Shown: one piece after another, positions 15,284 to 28,299 of the stretch | Layout of the letters: the number at the start of each line of letters is the position of its first letter | Numbering within the stretch: the first letter of the stretch is position 1 | Source of the DNA: Physcia stellaris | Taxonomy: Eukaryota; Ascomycota; Lecanoromycetes; Caliciales; Physciaceae | Length of the DNA: 64,000 bases | Reading direction: 5' to 3' | Assembly (NCBI GenBank): GCA_018902385.1 | Contig: JABSSW010000059.1 | Location: 124,001 to 188,000, forward strand | Notes under the pieces: generated by a model | The model's database searches: none | Told to the model about the DNA's origin: nothing | Seen by the model: the letters and a program-made list of their open reading frames with translations, nothing else | Position numbers and translations under genes: made by a program

Positions 15284-16588
15284 ATGTCCAACAACCACGA
15301 GTCAAGCGAGGATTTGCCTCTCGAGAAGGATTTCTCCAGGCACGCTGGCGCCAATGGTACCGGCACTGGCCAAGGATTGAATCCGTACGATGTCAACAAT
15401 GGCGGCGAGCACTTGGGAGACAATGAGCATCCTGATCACGCCCTGAGGCGTATCCGCACCGCTGGGAGCATCTCAATCTCTCCGGAACTTTTTGAGAAGC
15501 TGTACCTTTCGCCCGAGAACCGCGTCAAAGGCGATCTTCGCAAGACTTTCGGTAATCCAACTCCGCTGTAAGTGGCTCGACCCTCAAGGGCACTAGGGGC
15601 GCCTCTGATCATGGCTTAGAGCTCTTATCGGCTTTCTCTTGAGCTTGACTCCGTTGTCATGCGACCTCATGGGTTGGCGTGGGGCTGGAGGCAACGGGGC
15701 AGCATCTACCGGTGAGTCAGCCCATGACTTTCTATCAACAAAATTGAGTAGACGTGAGCTGACGACTTTTAAAGGGGTGTTTTTCTTCTTCGGTTGTATG
15801 CTGATGATCCTTGGAGCTGTTGGCGAGTGGATCGTCGGAAACACCTTTCCTTTCGTGGTCTTCGGTACCTTCGGTGAGCATATCTAGAAATGAACATCTT
15901 AGTCATCAAGATGAAGATAGAAAAGAACCAAAGCTGATGGCGATATCAAGGTTCTTTCTGGGGTGCTTTCGGTGCGACACTTGTCCCATGGTACAATGCC
16001 TACGGATCCTATGTTACAGATCCAACGGTGGCAGCGACCCAGAACGGAAACCCTGGCAATCCGGCTGGTCTGATGGCTCCAGCTTTCAACTCTAGCTTCG
16101 CCTTCTTCCAGATATTCATGGGTACGTCTACCATCTACATGGGCAAAAGAGAGCACAGAAAAGCACACTCACATCTTCTCTTAGGACTGGTGTGCTTGAT
16201 GTTTCTAGTCTGCTCGCTGCGTACCAACATGGTCTTCGTCCTGATCTTCTTAACCTTGGTCTTTGCATTCAGTTGTCTTGCTGGGGCCTATTTCAACTTG
16301 GCCTTGTATTACGAAAACAACATGAACCTCAGCGCCTCGGTCACAGCGTCAAGACTTGTGGTGGTAAGTCATGATGATCGCCTCTTCGATTTGGATACGG
16401 GTTTTGACTCTTGGCTTTAGGCGGGCGGTGCGTTTGCGTTCGTGACGTGCTTGGCAGGATGGTGGATCTTCTTTGCTATTCTTCTCGCATCGGTGGACTT
16501 CCCACTCGCAATCCCGGTCGGTGATCTCTCCACGATGATCAAGGGTGCCAGCGAGCGTCGCGATGGTGGTGCGGGCGAAGCCGTTTGA
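15284..16588 (+). CDS. GPR1/FUN34/YaaH family acetate/ammonium transporter
   Basis: Six exons (15284-15567, 15620-15711, 15775-15873, 15951-16121, 16185-16363, 16421-16588) join in phase to 330 residues. The family motif N-P-T-P-L-A is at about 91-96, at the start of the first of six predicted membrane helices. Later helices carry G-x-M-L-M-I-L-G, a Trp/Phe/Gly-rich G-S-F-W-G-A-F-G segment, the N-S-S-F-A-F-F-Q stretch and the last helix with W-W-I-F-F-A-I. The N-terminal about 85 residues are hydrophilic and cytosolic. Relatives (Ady2/Ato in yeast, AcpA in Aspergillus) move acetate or are linked to ammonium export at the plasma membrane. This is the last gene before the AT-rich island; its stop lies about 370 bp from the boundary. 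Confidence 0.95.
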
Positions 16589-16960
16589 GGCTGTTGACAA
16601 AAGAGAAGAAGAATAAGGTGATATGGGCTAGCGATTGTATCGAGAATGCTCTGGACGCTGCTGGATCATAACGCATAGCGGTTCATTAATCTGGCATAAC
16701 AGCTTTTCTAGGGTATATGTAGGTGTCGGCTAATGACCGAGGCGTTCGATGTACTAGTATCGAGGTGTGGCTTACTTGAAAGGGTTTCGATTGTTCTGCT
16801 GTGCGAAGTCCACTGATCTCATTGACGACAAATCACAGTGCACTAACGCCCAAATTCATCGCTCTGATTGAGGTTCTGGCATATTAAGCCAGTACAACAA
16901 TGATTTCTTAACGTGAAAAGCACGGCTTGCGGATAAAGTTTATCCCGAGACAGCGTGAAA
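16589..16960. other. 3' flank of the transporter up to the composition boundary
   Basis: Normal-composition sequence downstream of the transporter gene. Base composition changes abruptly at about 16,950-16,990. No other feature seen. Confidence 0.6.
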
Positions 16961-19900
16961 TGCGAAAGAATTAAAATTACAATGTATCGAATTGTTGAAT
17001 GAATGAAAATAATCACGATGTTTTCGAACAGAAAAATTGATTATTCAAATTGACGAATACAAAATAGTTACAAAAAACGAATTATTGAATGTAAAAGATG
17101 TCAAAATTGCAAATTAATAAAACGAAAAAATGAAAAATTGATTGAAATGTTATTTTGATTGAAAAAATGTAAATATGTTTGAATATCGCATAATGTATAT
17201 ATATGCAAATAAAAAATCAATATTTTAATGAAACGAATTTGACTGAATGATTTAACGATTAAAATTGTAAATAAACATTTTTCATTCAAAATTATTTGAA
17301 ATTTCGAATTCGAATCGCGATGATGACAACAATTAATTGAATTATCATGTAATCAATCAATAAAAATTGATTTCAATCAATTTGTGTGTATAAAATGCAA
17401 TTGAACGACGAAAAAATTTTCAAATAATTGAATTGATAATTTGAAATCATTGTTAACATGTGAAATATAACAAACAATAAACATCATTTTTTTTTGATTG
17501 TTTTGACATCGTTGAAAACTAATGTTGAACGTCGAACAAAAAAAAAATGATTGAAATGTTAACGAAACAACGACGATTGACGATTGCACAAAAAATCGAC
17601 AAAACAATATCGTGAAAAAATGATATACGAATCGAAAAAAAGAAAATGTTGAAAACGTCGATCGAAAAAATAAAAACGATGTAATAATATTGACGAAACA
17701 AATAATGAAAAAAAAAAAAAAAAAAAAAAAAATCGAGAAAAAAAAAACGAAAAAGATGAAAATGACGAACGAAAAAAAAATCGAACAAATGTTTCGACAA
17801 ATTTCTTGATTTGAATTGTAACAAAAAAAAAACGCAATAAATCGTAAAATTGTTAATGATCAAAAAAATCAACTGAATGTATTGATGTGAAAAGTCATTT
17901 ATTTCGTCGTCATTGAAAACATCGTCGCACGATCACAATTGAACGTATGTGAAATTTACGACGTGATGAAAATTCAAAAACGCGTTGAATCGTGTCAGAA
18001 ATACGTTTTTGAAATTCAAAATTTCGTATTACAATTCATCGTCACGATGTAAAAAAATGTACGATCGTGCGAATTGATGTATGCAATGCAAAAATTGAAA
18101 ATGCAAAAAAAATTGCAAAAACGACGATTATTGATTGAAACACGTGCGAAATAAAATTTTTTCGAATTCGTAACAATAATTTTACGAAATGTTGATCATG
18201 AAACATCAATTGTTGATTGACAACAAAAACAAAATGATTTCAACATCATTGAATTCAAATTTCGTTTTTTTTAAAATTTCAAATTTCATATTTCATTTGC
18301 GTAAAATATTGTACGCAATTAACGACATTTGTGTATAAACATTAAAATTTATTGTCGTGTTGAAAATTTGTCATCAATGTCATAAAATTGTTTGTTTCAT
18401 GATATTTTCGAGTTACAACTAAAAACATCGAAAATTGATAACAAAAACAAAATGATTTTTATATCATGAATTGTTGAATTGATTATTTTTTAAAATTTTC
18501 AATATTTTATTTCAATTGTTTAGAATATTGTACGCAATCAATGACAAAAATGTATAAATGTCAAAATTATTTTCGATGTGAAAAATTTGTTTGCATTATG
18601 ATGAAATTGATTTTTTCGTTATGTTTATCGATTTCGTTCATTTCAATTTGATTCGAAATTATGAAATTGTGATTAACAATTCGCATTGTCATGATTAACA
18701 ACAATATCGTTTTTTGACAAACAGCATGAATTCGAACGATATTGATTTTTTGATTATACGATGAAAATTTCACGATTTTGCATTTCAATATTTTCATAAT
18801 CACGTTCAAATTGCAAAAATCGAACGTTTCGTCGAAACAAATTTCATTTAATTTTTGATAAAATTAACATTTTTCATATCATGACATAACATGACATGAT
18901 ATGTTATAATATACAATATAATTATCATATGCATATATCATACATTTTTTATAAGAATTTTTTTTAATGTTTTTTCTTTTAACGTGTTTTTTTTTAATAA
19001 TTTTTGTTACATATTTCGAATTCGATTAATTCAATTTTCAACATTTCGTATTTTTTTGATATTTCGAATTCGAATTATTCAATTTTTCGAATCAAACATG
19101 AACATTTCGAACTCGAATGAACAAAATTTTCGAAATTCAAAAATTCAATTTTCAATATTGAATATATAATTTTTTTTTTTTTTTTTCGTTTTTTTCATTT
19201 TTTATCATTCAATTATTTTTCATAATTTACATTTTTTCATTTTTTTTTTCGTTGCATAAATTTTCTTTTTTGTAATTTCAATTTTTTCAAATTTCACACG
19301 ATGTATTTCGTCATCATCGATCAAATTGACGATCAAATTCAAATTGTTAACGATTTTCGTCAAAACGAAATCGTTTACATTCAAAAATGAAAAATTCAAA
19401 AAATTGTGTTTTTTTTTTATTGACAAAACAATGAATTCAATATCGATTTCGAAAACACGTATTTGTTGAACGACGACATGTTGTTCAAAACGAATTTTTC
19501 ATGTCAAATATGATTTCGTTCGTGTTTTTTCGTTTTGATTTTTGTTCATGTTTTCAATTCATTTTTCAATCGACTGTTTTGATTCAAAATTTCGCAATCA
19601 ATATTTTAATTAAATTTCAAATAAACGAATGTGTGCGAATGTTATGTTTCGCAATATTTAAAAACGATAAAACGTCAATCTTTGCAAATCAATGAAAAAT
19701 TTACGATTTTGTTCGTGATAATCAAAAAAACAAAAACGTTATTCAAATATTGTTTTTATATTCAAAATTCGTGAAAATTTCATTAATCGATTGTTCAACA
19801 AACGTTTTCATTCATGTATTATCATAATTCGAAAAAATATATCAATAAAAACGTTTATTTAAACGACAACAAAAATTCATTTGTCGACAAAATATTGAAC

Positions 19901-20860
19901 ATAACAATCATTTACATTGTCGTATTTGATGAAAATGATTGATGTTCATTTTTTTTATTTTTTTCGTCGTTTTTTCGTATGAATTTTAATCAATTGTTTC
20001 GTTATTTAATTTTCGACGAAATTACAAATTTAAATTTTATCAATTTGTCGACGCGTTCGTTGACGACAATTTTCAATGATTTTCTAAACAATTTTGTGAA
20101 CGAAACAATGTTCATTTTCGAACGTTTCGTTTTTTCAAATTTTGCGTCGACGCAAATTTCTTTTTGAAAATTTTTTCAATAATTTTTTTCACATTTGATT
20201 TTTTCATCGAATTCGTCGCGATTCGAATTCAACAATTTTCATTTATTTCGCATATGTTTCAAATCGAAATTGAAAACGACGATGATTTTCAAATTATGAT
20301 TTCAAACGATGATTATTCAGTTTTCGTTGAAATGAACATCGAAAATGCGACAGCAAAAACGTTTGACGATAAAATAAAAATCGAAATTTTCATCAAAAAA
20401 AAATCAAACGTGAAAAGAAAATTATTTGAAAAACAATGAATGTTATTATGAAAACGATTAACAAAAAATTTCAAATAATTGTTTTTGCAACGCGAAAATT
20501 CAACGAAAAAAAAACAATTTTAATAATGATTTGATTTAATGTTTAATTTTTTGTTAATAAACAAATAATAAATGATTTTGTTTTTTTGATTTTTGTTGTA
20601 TCGTTCGAATTGATTTTTTCGATTAAACAAAATAAATGTCAAAATTAACATCTTTTTCGAATTGAAAAAAAATCATTTTTGTCAATCGTGATTCGCATTT
20701 GATTTTTGTTTTAAATTGTCATCAATTTCGTTTTCGATCATTAATGTTCGTATAACGTTTTTCGTTTCAAAAATAATTTTCGTGATCAATATATTCAACA
20801 TAACGATCAATTAAATCAAATTTTTATCACGTGATTTTTCGAACATTAATGTAACATATA
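16961..20860. other. Heavily decayed sequence, no family recognised
   Basis: Extremely AT-rich with long A and T runs (A-run near 17,705-17,731). Open frames are low-complexity Phe/Lys/Asn/Ile products of base composition. A frame at 20,164-20,439 (+) is longer and more varied, but I could not assign it. Confidence 0.5.
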
Positions 20861-20864
20861 AAAC

Positions 20865-21150
20865 ATTCAAAATTCAAATCAACAAAAATTGAACAAAATC
20901 GCATGCAAAACAAACATCAAATCAAAAAAAATGTTGTTTACATTTCTTTGTATCACAATAAACAATCAGTTCAATGATTTGCAATTGAAACACGTTATTT
21001 GATTAATTCGTATTAATGAACATGCGAAACGATTTTATAATTGAAAATTTGCAAAACGAATAATTTTGCATTTATTAATTTAAAAACAATGTTATTTTTG
21101 ATTATACATTTTTGATGTCACATTTCGTATTTTATATTTTTGACAATTTT
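20865..21150 (+). repeat. Dispersed ~300-bp repeat, copy C (oldest)
   Basis: Begins ACATTCAAAATTC and ends at TTTTTGATGTCACATTTCG, matching copies at 22,485 and 27,965 over its whole length but with more decay. The sequences outside the shared part differ among the three, so the ends are real boundaries. It lies in the same orientation as the other two. Confidence 0.75.
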
Positions 21151-21540
21151 GTATTTTTCGATTTGTTCGAATCGATATTTATTTTTCAAATTGTTTACGT
21201 TTTTTCGTTTTGTCGTTATCGTCGTGTTTTTGTTTTCAATAATTTTTTGTATGATCAAATTTTTTCGTACAATTAATACTGTGCAGTTTGTCGACGAAAA
21301 TAAATCAAAAATGATATTTTATAATTTATTTCGTTTTCATATTCGATTGTGATAAAATGTTTTTTTATTCACGATTTATTTTTCGAATGAATTCACGTTT
21401 TTGACATCATATTTATTTAAATTACGATAATTATTATTGAGAAATCGAATTTCATTATCGCGATTTATGATATCAAAATTGCGATTAAACAATTTAACGT
21501 TGAACACGCAATTCAAATTCAACGAAAAAATCGTTACGTT

Positions 21541-21687
21541 TGTAACACGTGTGAAACAATTTTCAATAAAAATCATAATAAAACAAAACATTTTTCGATT
21601 CATAAAAACGATCAAATTTGAAAATGCGAAAAATGCAATCGTTTTTTTCGACGTCAAAATCATTTAAATCGACATTTATTAATTTAT
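21541..21687 (+). pseudogene. Fossil of two tandem C2H2 zinc fingers
   Basis: In one frame the first finger is intact in spacing: C-N-T-C, 12 residues, H-F-S-I-H. After one in-frame TGA (readable as a former TGG) comes C-E-K-C, 12 residues, then His and, four residues later, a Tyr where His is expected (TAT for CAT). R-Y-V precedes the first Cys, as is common in C2H2 fingers. The surrounding frame is decayed, so it cannot be told whether this was a host regulator or part of a mobile element. Confidence 0.55.
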
Positions 21688-22039
21688 CAAACGAACATGA
21701 AATCGAAAATCATCGTATCGATCAAAGTTGTATATGTTTCTGTAAAACTCGTACTAAAAATAGTATAGTTTAATGAATTATTGACATCAGAAATGTATAA
21801 CTTGAAATGTAATATATTGATTTATTAATCGTTACAGAACAAATTACGTTTTGCAATTGTTTTTTATTTACATTTTATTTGTTCAATCGTACGAATTCGA
21901 TCGACTTCGACTGAAAGTATGAGCTTGTTGAATTTATCGTTGATCGAGTTGTAAAATGATTGAGATTGATTTTTTTCGAAATCATTCGAATTTCGATAAT
22001 CGAATTGCTTGACGAAATGCGAATCGCATTTTCGGAAAT

Positions 22040-22390
22040 TTTGAATTTTTATTTCTTACATACGTCTTTTTCTTAGCATCGAAGTTTCTTGAAATCAACA
22101 TGTTAACAGAAATTTTGACGTATTCTGTTTGTCTTGTTCTTGCATCGATTTGAAAAATCACTATGATCGTGATTTTCGCATTTCGAAATATTTTGTTTCG
22201 AATTCGATAGTCAGTTTGCGTTAAAAATCTGAGAAAACATTTTCTTGAATGTTTCAGAAAAAACATAGTTTGATGAATCAATTGTTTGTTGCTTTCATGA
22301 TCGAATGTTTGATTTCGTACAATTCACAATTTTCGATATGATGATTGACAACTGACTTGTTGACAAAAAGTTCTGAATTCGAACATCTTT
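22040..22390 (-). repeat. Left arm of a ~360-bp inverted repeat
   Basis: The reverse complement of this stretch matches 27,581-27,962. Shared landmarks include GAATTCAGA at the inner end, AGATTTTTAACGCAAACTGA in the middle and AACTTCGATGCTAA near the outer end. Similarity by eye is roughly 70-75 percent. The minus strand reads partly open, with a peptide containing N-A-K-I-T-I-I-V-I-F-Q that recurs near 25,350 and 27,770. Confidence 0.7.
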
Positions 22391-22484
22391 TCATTTTTTC
22401 ATTTTTTTATTTCGAATATCAACATCGATATCATGAGAAAATATGTAACGCGATAAACGTTCATTAATCGCGATCGTTGTAAGA

Positions 22485-22795
22485 CATTCAGAATTCATGT
22501 CAGCAGAAAGTGCGAATCGAATCTCGATATAATCATATGATCGCATGCAGAGCAAACATCGAATCAAAAGAAAGTCTGTTTGCATTTCTTTGTATCACAA
22601 CAAGCAGTAAATCGAGTGATTTGCAATTGAAACACATTGTTCGATTTATTCGTATCATTGAACATGCAAAACGATTATATAATGAAAAGTTTGCAAGACA
22701 ATTAGTTCTGCAATTATTAGTCTAGTCATAATATCGTTTTCTGTTATACATTTTTGATGTCACACTTCGTATTTTACATTCTAATAACTACAATA
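22485..22795 (+). repeat. Dispersed ~300-bp repeat, copy A
   Basis: Closely matches copy B at 27,965 and more distantly copy C at 20,865. It contains a 71-residue open frame (22,510-22,725) conserved in copy B, with the shared string L-Q-L-K-H-I-V-R-F-I-R and the same stop position. I do not recognise the peptide. Confidence 0.75.
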
Positions 22796-22799
22796 ATCT

Positions 22800-25700
22800 A
22801 TCGATTAGCATCATTCGTGTATAACTAGCAACTCAATGATCAGACGTGAAATCACGTTCTCAACGTTCGATTTTGCACGAAAAAGCGATTTTACAGAAGT
22901 CTGAACGAGAAACAGATCGAGAACGAAAAATCTATATCATACAGTTAAGTATCGCATTCATGACTGTTTGTGCTGTCTTGCTATCATGTATTGTTCAGTT
23001 TAGAAAACAAATTCGAGCTTGAAGAAACTGAAAGCTTCAAAACAGAAATTCAAAAGCAAGCTATTTCGATGCAACAAGAAGTCTGCACAAATAGTTTCAA
23101 TCATTCGATCTAATTAACGTTTTCAGCGACAAGCGCAAATCATTTCGAGCTTTCGACTATTCATATCGAAAACGACAAATCAAGAACGTCAAGACGATTG
23201 AAAAAATAAACGCAAATTGCTGAAAATTTCTATTCAAAATGAATTCACTATATTCAAATCATGAAGAACAATTTCAGAGCAACGCTTTCGATCGTCTTAT
23301 TCGCAACAAGAAACATCATGAATCAAAATAATAAAAACATCTTTAAGAGCAAAACGAATGCTGATTTCAATAAAGACAAATGACGATCTGAACAGAATCT
23401 TCTTTGACGATTGCGAAGTCATATGAATACAATGTCATTCAAAATCAAGAAACGATAAGAAACTTCAGTTCGATAAAATTAACAAACATTCAATCAAGCA
23501 AAGTTGCGAATGTGACAAGCTTGATCAGCATTTGATACGATGACAAAAATTTCGTATTGATTCAATAAAAGCTGATTTGCAAAAATTGATTTCAAAAACG
23601 AATAGCAAACGAACGACATGATCAATTCGATTGACTTCGCATATTGAATGCTCATAAATAATAAAAATAGCAACAACGAGTTTTTTGTGACGAACTTTGC
23701 TGACAATATCATCAAAAACTGTCGCAAAAAGCTTTGCATGACTAAAAATCAATTCGAAAAATAATGCTTTGTTGAATTCGAACAATTTCATTTCAAATTC
23801 TTAATTACAAGACTGTAATCTTAAGCAGCAATCGATTCAGATCTTAGACGTCTACTTCGTACGAATAGAACTTTTGTACAGAAACAGTCGCAGACGCTTT
23901 CTCGAAAAAATGTTTTTAAAAATGATTTGAATCAGTGAATTTCGTGAATCACATGAATGCAATCAAATCAAAATGAATATATCGATCAAATTCGATCTTG
24001 ACATTCTTCAATACAAATCTCTTCATCAAATGCTGTATCAAGCACATCGAGTCGAAAAAATCAATCAGTTTTGCTCTTCGCAGCAAAAAAAGAATTTTCG
24101 TGATATTCGTACGAGTCTTTCATGACGAGAAAACGATTTCGAATGAGACGCATTTTGAACAATGAGCTCGCATAGATCAAATTCTATCGAAAATCGAAAA
24201 CATGCAACGAACATACATTTTGCTCAACAGATTTGCAATAGATTTGACGAGCATGCGATATGTTTGACGAATTCGCAATGAATCACGAGCATGCAATAGA
24301 CTCGCAGCGAAACAAAAAATCATCTCATAATTCTATTTATTTTTTATCGAAAGATGATTAACAGTATCGAGAATATACTTGATTGAATATCTAGACAACG
24401 ATTTCATCAGATCGCTCGTTTTTTCTATTCTCATCGCTGAAGTCGAATAAAGAATTATGCTGTACAAGCATCGAAAACGATCTTATCAGATTTTTCAGTT
24501 TTGTCATTTTCTAAAAAACATCAATTCATCATCTGATCAGAAATTCGTTCAACGAAGACTTTCAATTCATAAATTGTATGATTGCACACGCAGCAAATTT
24601 CGCATCTACAAACTTTCATATGATTGAGACATACAGTTTGCAACAAACTTCAGCACACAACGAATTTCGCATGAAACAAAATACAAACGCAATGAACGTT
24701 AAAGCAAACTATAAATTGTTGAGTTTCGTTTTATTCTTTGTCTCGCTAATTTGCTCAAATAGATTTTTGACGAAACGTCTCGATTTATATGTTACGATGT
24801 ATTCAGACAAAAGTCATACGTTTCGTGAAACATAATACAAATTCGTCTTCTTTTAGATTGTGCAGACGTAGAAGCAAGAAACTTCGTCGTTTTTTTCGAT
24901 TGATGCGTAAACGCAGCAACACGAATTGCTATACGAGCAATGAATTATCTCAAGAAACGTGTCATTCTCGAAGCTGTACAAATTATAAACACAAAAAAAT
25001 TTCAGTAAATTTGATTTCTTGATTTTATGCTAAAAGAATTCAGCAAAATTTCACATAGAAAACAAAACACGAAACGCATTTTTGAAAGCATTTATCATGC
25101 AATAATTCGATTCGATTAAATCGTTCGTGTGAAAATCAACGTTCAGAACAAAACAATAAATTTTATTTTTCGTTAGATAAATTCTGCAATGTAATAAGTT
25201 CACAAAAATTTGTGATCATGATATCATCGAAATCTCAACAGATTCAGACGATTTGATTAGAAAAAATCATTGAGAAAGAAATTGCAAAAACATTCGTCAG
25301 TTTGACGCAATTGCGACGATCTTTGCAAACGTCTCGATCAATTCGAGTTTGTCAAATGCGAAAATCACGACTATAGTGATTTTTCAAGTCATTTCGATGC
25401 GATCAAACAAAAATGCAAAAGTCAAAATCGAAAAACAAGTATCTCGTGCTCGAATGAGCTTCAAATCAGACGAAAAGCAAATACTTCATGTTCGAGTGAA
25501 CTTCAAATCAAAAAGAATTGCGAATTCGAATTTCTGACAACGAGAAAGTATTTCGTGTTCGAATGATTTCGTTTTCATTTTCGATTGCGCATCAGACGTG
25601 ATCGTCGATGAATATAGTAGTATTGATAATGCGTGAATTCTCGAGTTTGATCAATGAGATGACTGAGCAAAAACATGTTCACGAATCTGATGTAAACATA

Positions 25701-27580
25701 TGTCGACGACTTTCAATGTTTTGAATCGTTCATTGCTCAAAATCTCGTGCGCGATTCAAGTGAAACAGAAATTAACTATTTTTGATATGTCACGCTCGCA
25801 TTGACATGACGAAGAGAAAATATTATGACACGATGACTGTTTGTACGTCTCGATCGAATCTTATAAAGAAAACGTCGTTCATGCGAAACAATTTCTGATC
25901 GAACATTTGATGTGAAACGCATCTTGAAATCAATACGAAAATATTGTAAATCGAATCAAGCAAACGAGATGATTCATCAGACATCGAACACGATTCGAGC
26001 ATGCAAAAAGCGATCATAAATTGCGAAACATATCGTCATACGTTAAGACATCTCGTCAAAATCTGAACATGTGAACAAGAATCGAAAAATGTTACGAAAT
26101 CAAAAACTGCGAAATATATAAATCGTTTGTAAAGACGTCTCGTCAAAATTTCATACTTTTCGTGTAATGAAACAAGTCGAAAGCGAGATACAGATCAATT
26201 GTCAAGACATTTCGTCCGAACTGAAACATACGAATAATCAAGTCGAAAATCATGCATCAATTGCAAGCAAGCAAAACATCTCGTCAACACTCGATCATAA
26301 TAAAAAACATATTACGAGACATGCGTCACGTGCAAACAAGCACAGCATCTCGTCATAAACTTTTAGCATGCAAACACGATCAGAAATTACAAAATATAGT
26401 GTCACTGTAAAACATTTTGACAAAATCTAAACATGCGAGCATGAATCAGAAATTTTTAGCAAGCATTTCGTCACAAGTTACACGATAAACTATCGTTTTC
26501 ATTCAACGAAACTAAAATGAATTAACTTTATGTGAATTTCGTAGCAAACTATCAGAGAGTAAAGCATGAACTGTGTATTCACAATATGATGATCGCAAAA
26601 AATCTCATAAAATGTTATTAAATTTCATGACGACAGTTTGTTTGCAAAACATGTTCAAAAATAAATCAATTTTGCAAATCAATGCACGAAAAATCACGAT
26701 GCTTTTAAACGTGCATAACTTGAAATTCAAAATCAATAAAGTCAATAAGTTTGCAAACTCGCAACAAAACATCAAGAATGAAAATTTTTCAATCATTCAA
26801 GATATTCAAGAAACGAATTCATCACATAAATATATTCAAAACGTTTATGCGTTGACGTTTCGTCTCGTTGCTCGAGAAAGCTCAAACTAAAAAAAAAAAG
26901 AAAGTTTCGCTAAAACTCACGTATCAACTTATAAAACATCGACAATGACAAAACGAACAAATCATGCAACAAAAACGTATCGAAGTCGATGACAGACAAA
27001 TGCAAATTTTCTGACGATACAATTGATTCGAACAATCATATCGATATCGTGACGCGTTCAGCGTTTTGTAAATGCAATTCTTGATGAAACAATTGACTCG
27101 AACAATCATGTCGAGTGATCAAATCTCGAACAAATCGTACAGCGAAAAAATATCTGATGATCAATCGCACGACGAATGCAATTTTTTGATGATACAATTG
27201 ATTCGAAAACAATTCAATATCATGACGCGTTCAACGCTTTGCAGATATAATTTCTTTGACGAAACAATTGATTCGAAAACAATTATGTTCGTATCACGAT
27301 TTCATGTCATCATTTTGTGTTGTTTACTGTCAAGAATTTACGACGCATGAAGAACTGAATCGTGTCAAAAACATCTTCAGAAACTGTTGTTCGATTTAAT
27401 TGAGCGTTAAGTATCGTGAAAAAATAAAAATAGAAAATCGAGAAAATTTTCGAAGTTTGATATATCAAGTGCGATCGCGTCTATTCGGCGTTTTTCGCGA
27501 TTAATCATTTCTTTTTTTTCGAAGCAACTCATCGATTTCAATATAGAGAACAGAAAGAAAAAAAAAATAAATAAAAATTC
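22800..27580. other. Moderately decayed block, family not recognised
   Basis: Less AT-rich than its surroundings (CT and AG still present), so probably a younger insertion. It lies between the arms of the 22.0/27.6 kb inverted repeat. Open frames on + at 24,578-24,835, 26,167-26,358 and 26,573-26,890 have varied composition, the last ending R-L-V-A-R-E-S-S-N, but none matches a family I can name. The string ATGCGAAAATCACGA recurs at 25,357 and 27,779. Confidence 0.5.
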
Positions 27581-27962
27581 GAATTCAGATTTCGCTGTCA
27601 ACAGTCAATTGTCAATCATCAAATTCAGAATCGCAAATTGTACGAAATCGAATTTTCGATATTGAAAACAGCAAGACAGACGAATCATCAAATCATGCTT
27701 TTTCTGAATCATTCACGAAAATGTTCTTTCAGATTTTTAACGCAAACTGACTATGAATTGCGAGAAGAATGAAATTCGATGCGAAAATCACGATCACAAT
27801 GATTTTTCAAATCAGCATATTCGATGCGAAAATCGCGATGACAACGATTTTTCAAGTTTTCAAAATGAAACATACATACACACAAATTCAAAAATCTCGA
27901 TGCAAAACATATGAAAGAAAATCATCTCAAAAAACTTCGATGCTAAAAAGAAAACGCATGTA
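27581..27962 (+). repeat. Right arm of the ~360-bp inverted repeat
   Basis: Partner of 22,040-22,390 in opposite orientation. It runs directly into the ~300-bp repeat copy B. It contains a short internal duplication of the motif GATGCGAAAATC (27,779 and 27,824). Confidence 0.7.
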
Positions 27963-27964
27963 AA

Positions 27965-28262
27965 ACATTCAAAATTCATGTCAACAAAAAGTGCGAATCG
28001 AATTTCGATATAATCATATGATCGCATGCAAAGCAAACATCGAATCAAAAAAAAATCTGTTTGCATTTTTTTGTATCACAACAAGCAGTAAATCGAGTGA
28101 CTTGCAATTGAAACATATTGTTCGATTTATTCGTATCATTGAACATGCAAAACGATTATATAATGAAAAATCTGTAAAACAATTAATTTTGCAGTTATTA
28201 ATCTAGTCATAATATCGTTTTTGCTATACATTTTTGATGTCACATTTCGTATCTTACAATCG
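27965..28262 (+). repeat. Dispersed ~300-bp repeat, copy B
   Basis: Starts ACATTCAAAATTCATGTCAA and ends TTTTTGATGTCACATTTCG. It carries the same 71-residue open frame as copy A (27,991-28,206) with mostly conservative replacements. Confidence 0.75.
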
Positions 28263-28299
28263 CATTGATATTCAGATTTCGAAATTCTTTTTGATTTCA

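Noticed and set aside
17519-17872. Long minus-strand open frames rich in Phe
   Set aside because: Products of A/T runs and near absence of stop-forming CpA change; no protein character beyond base composition.
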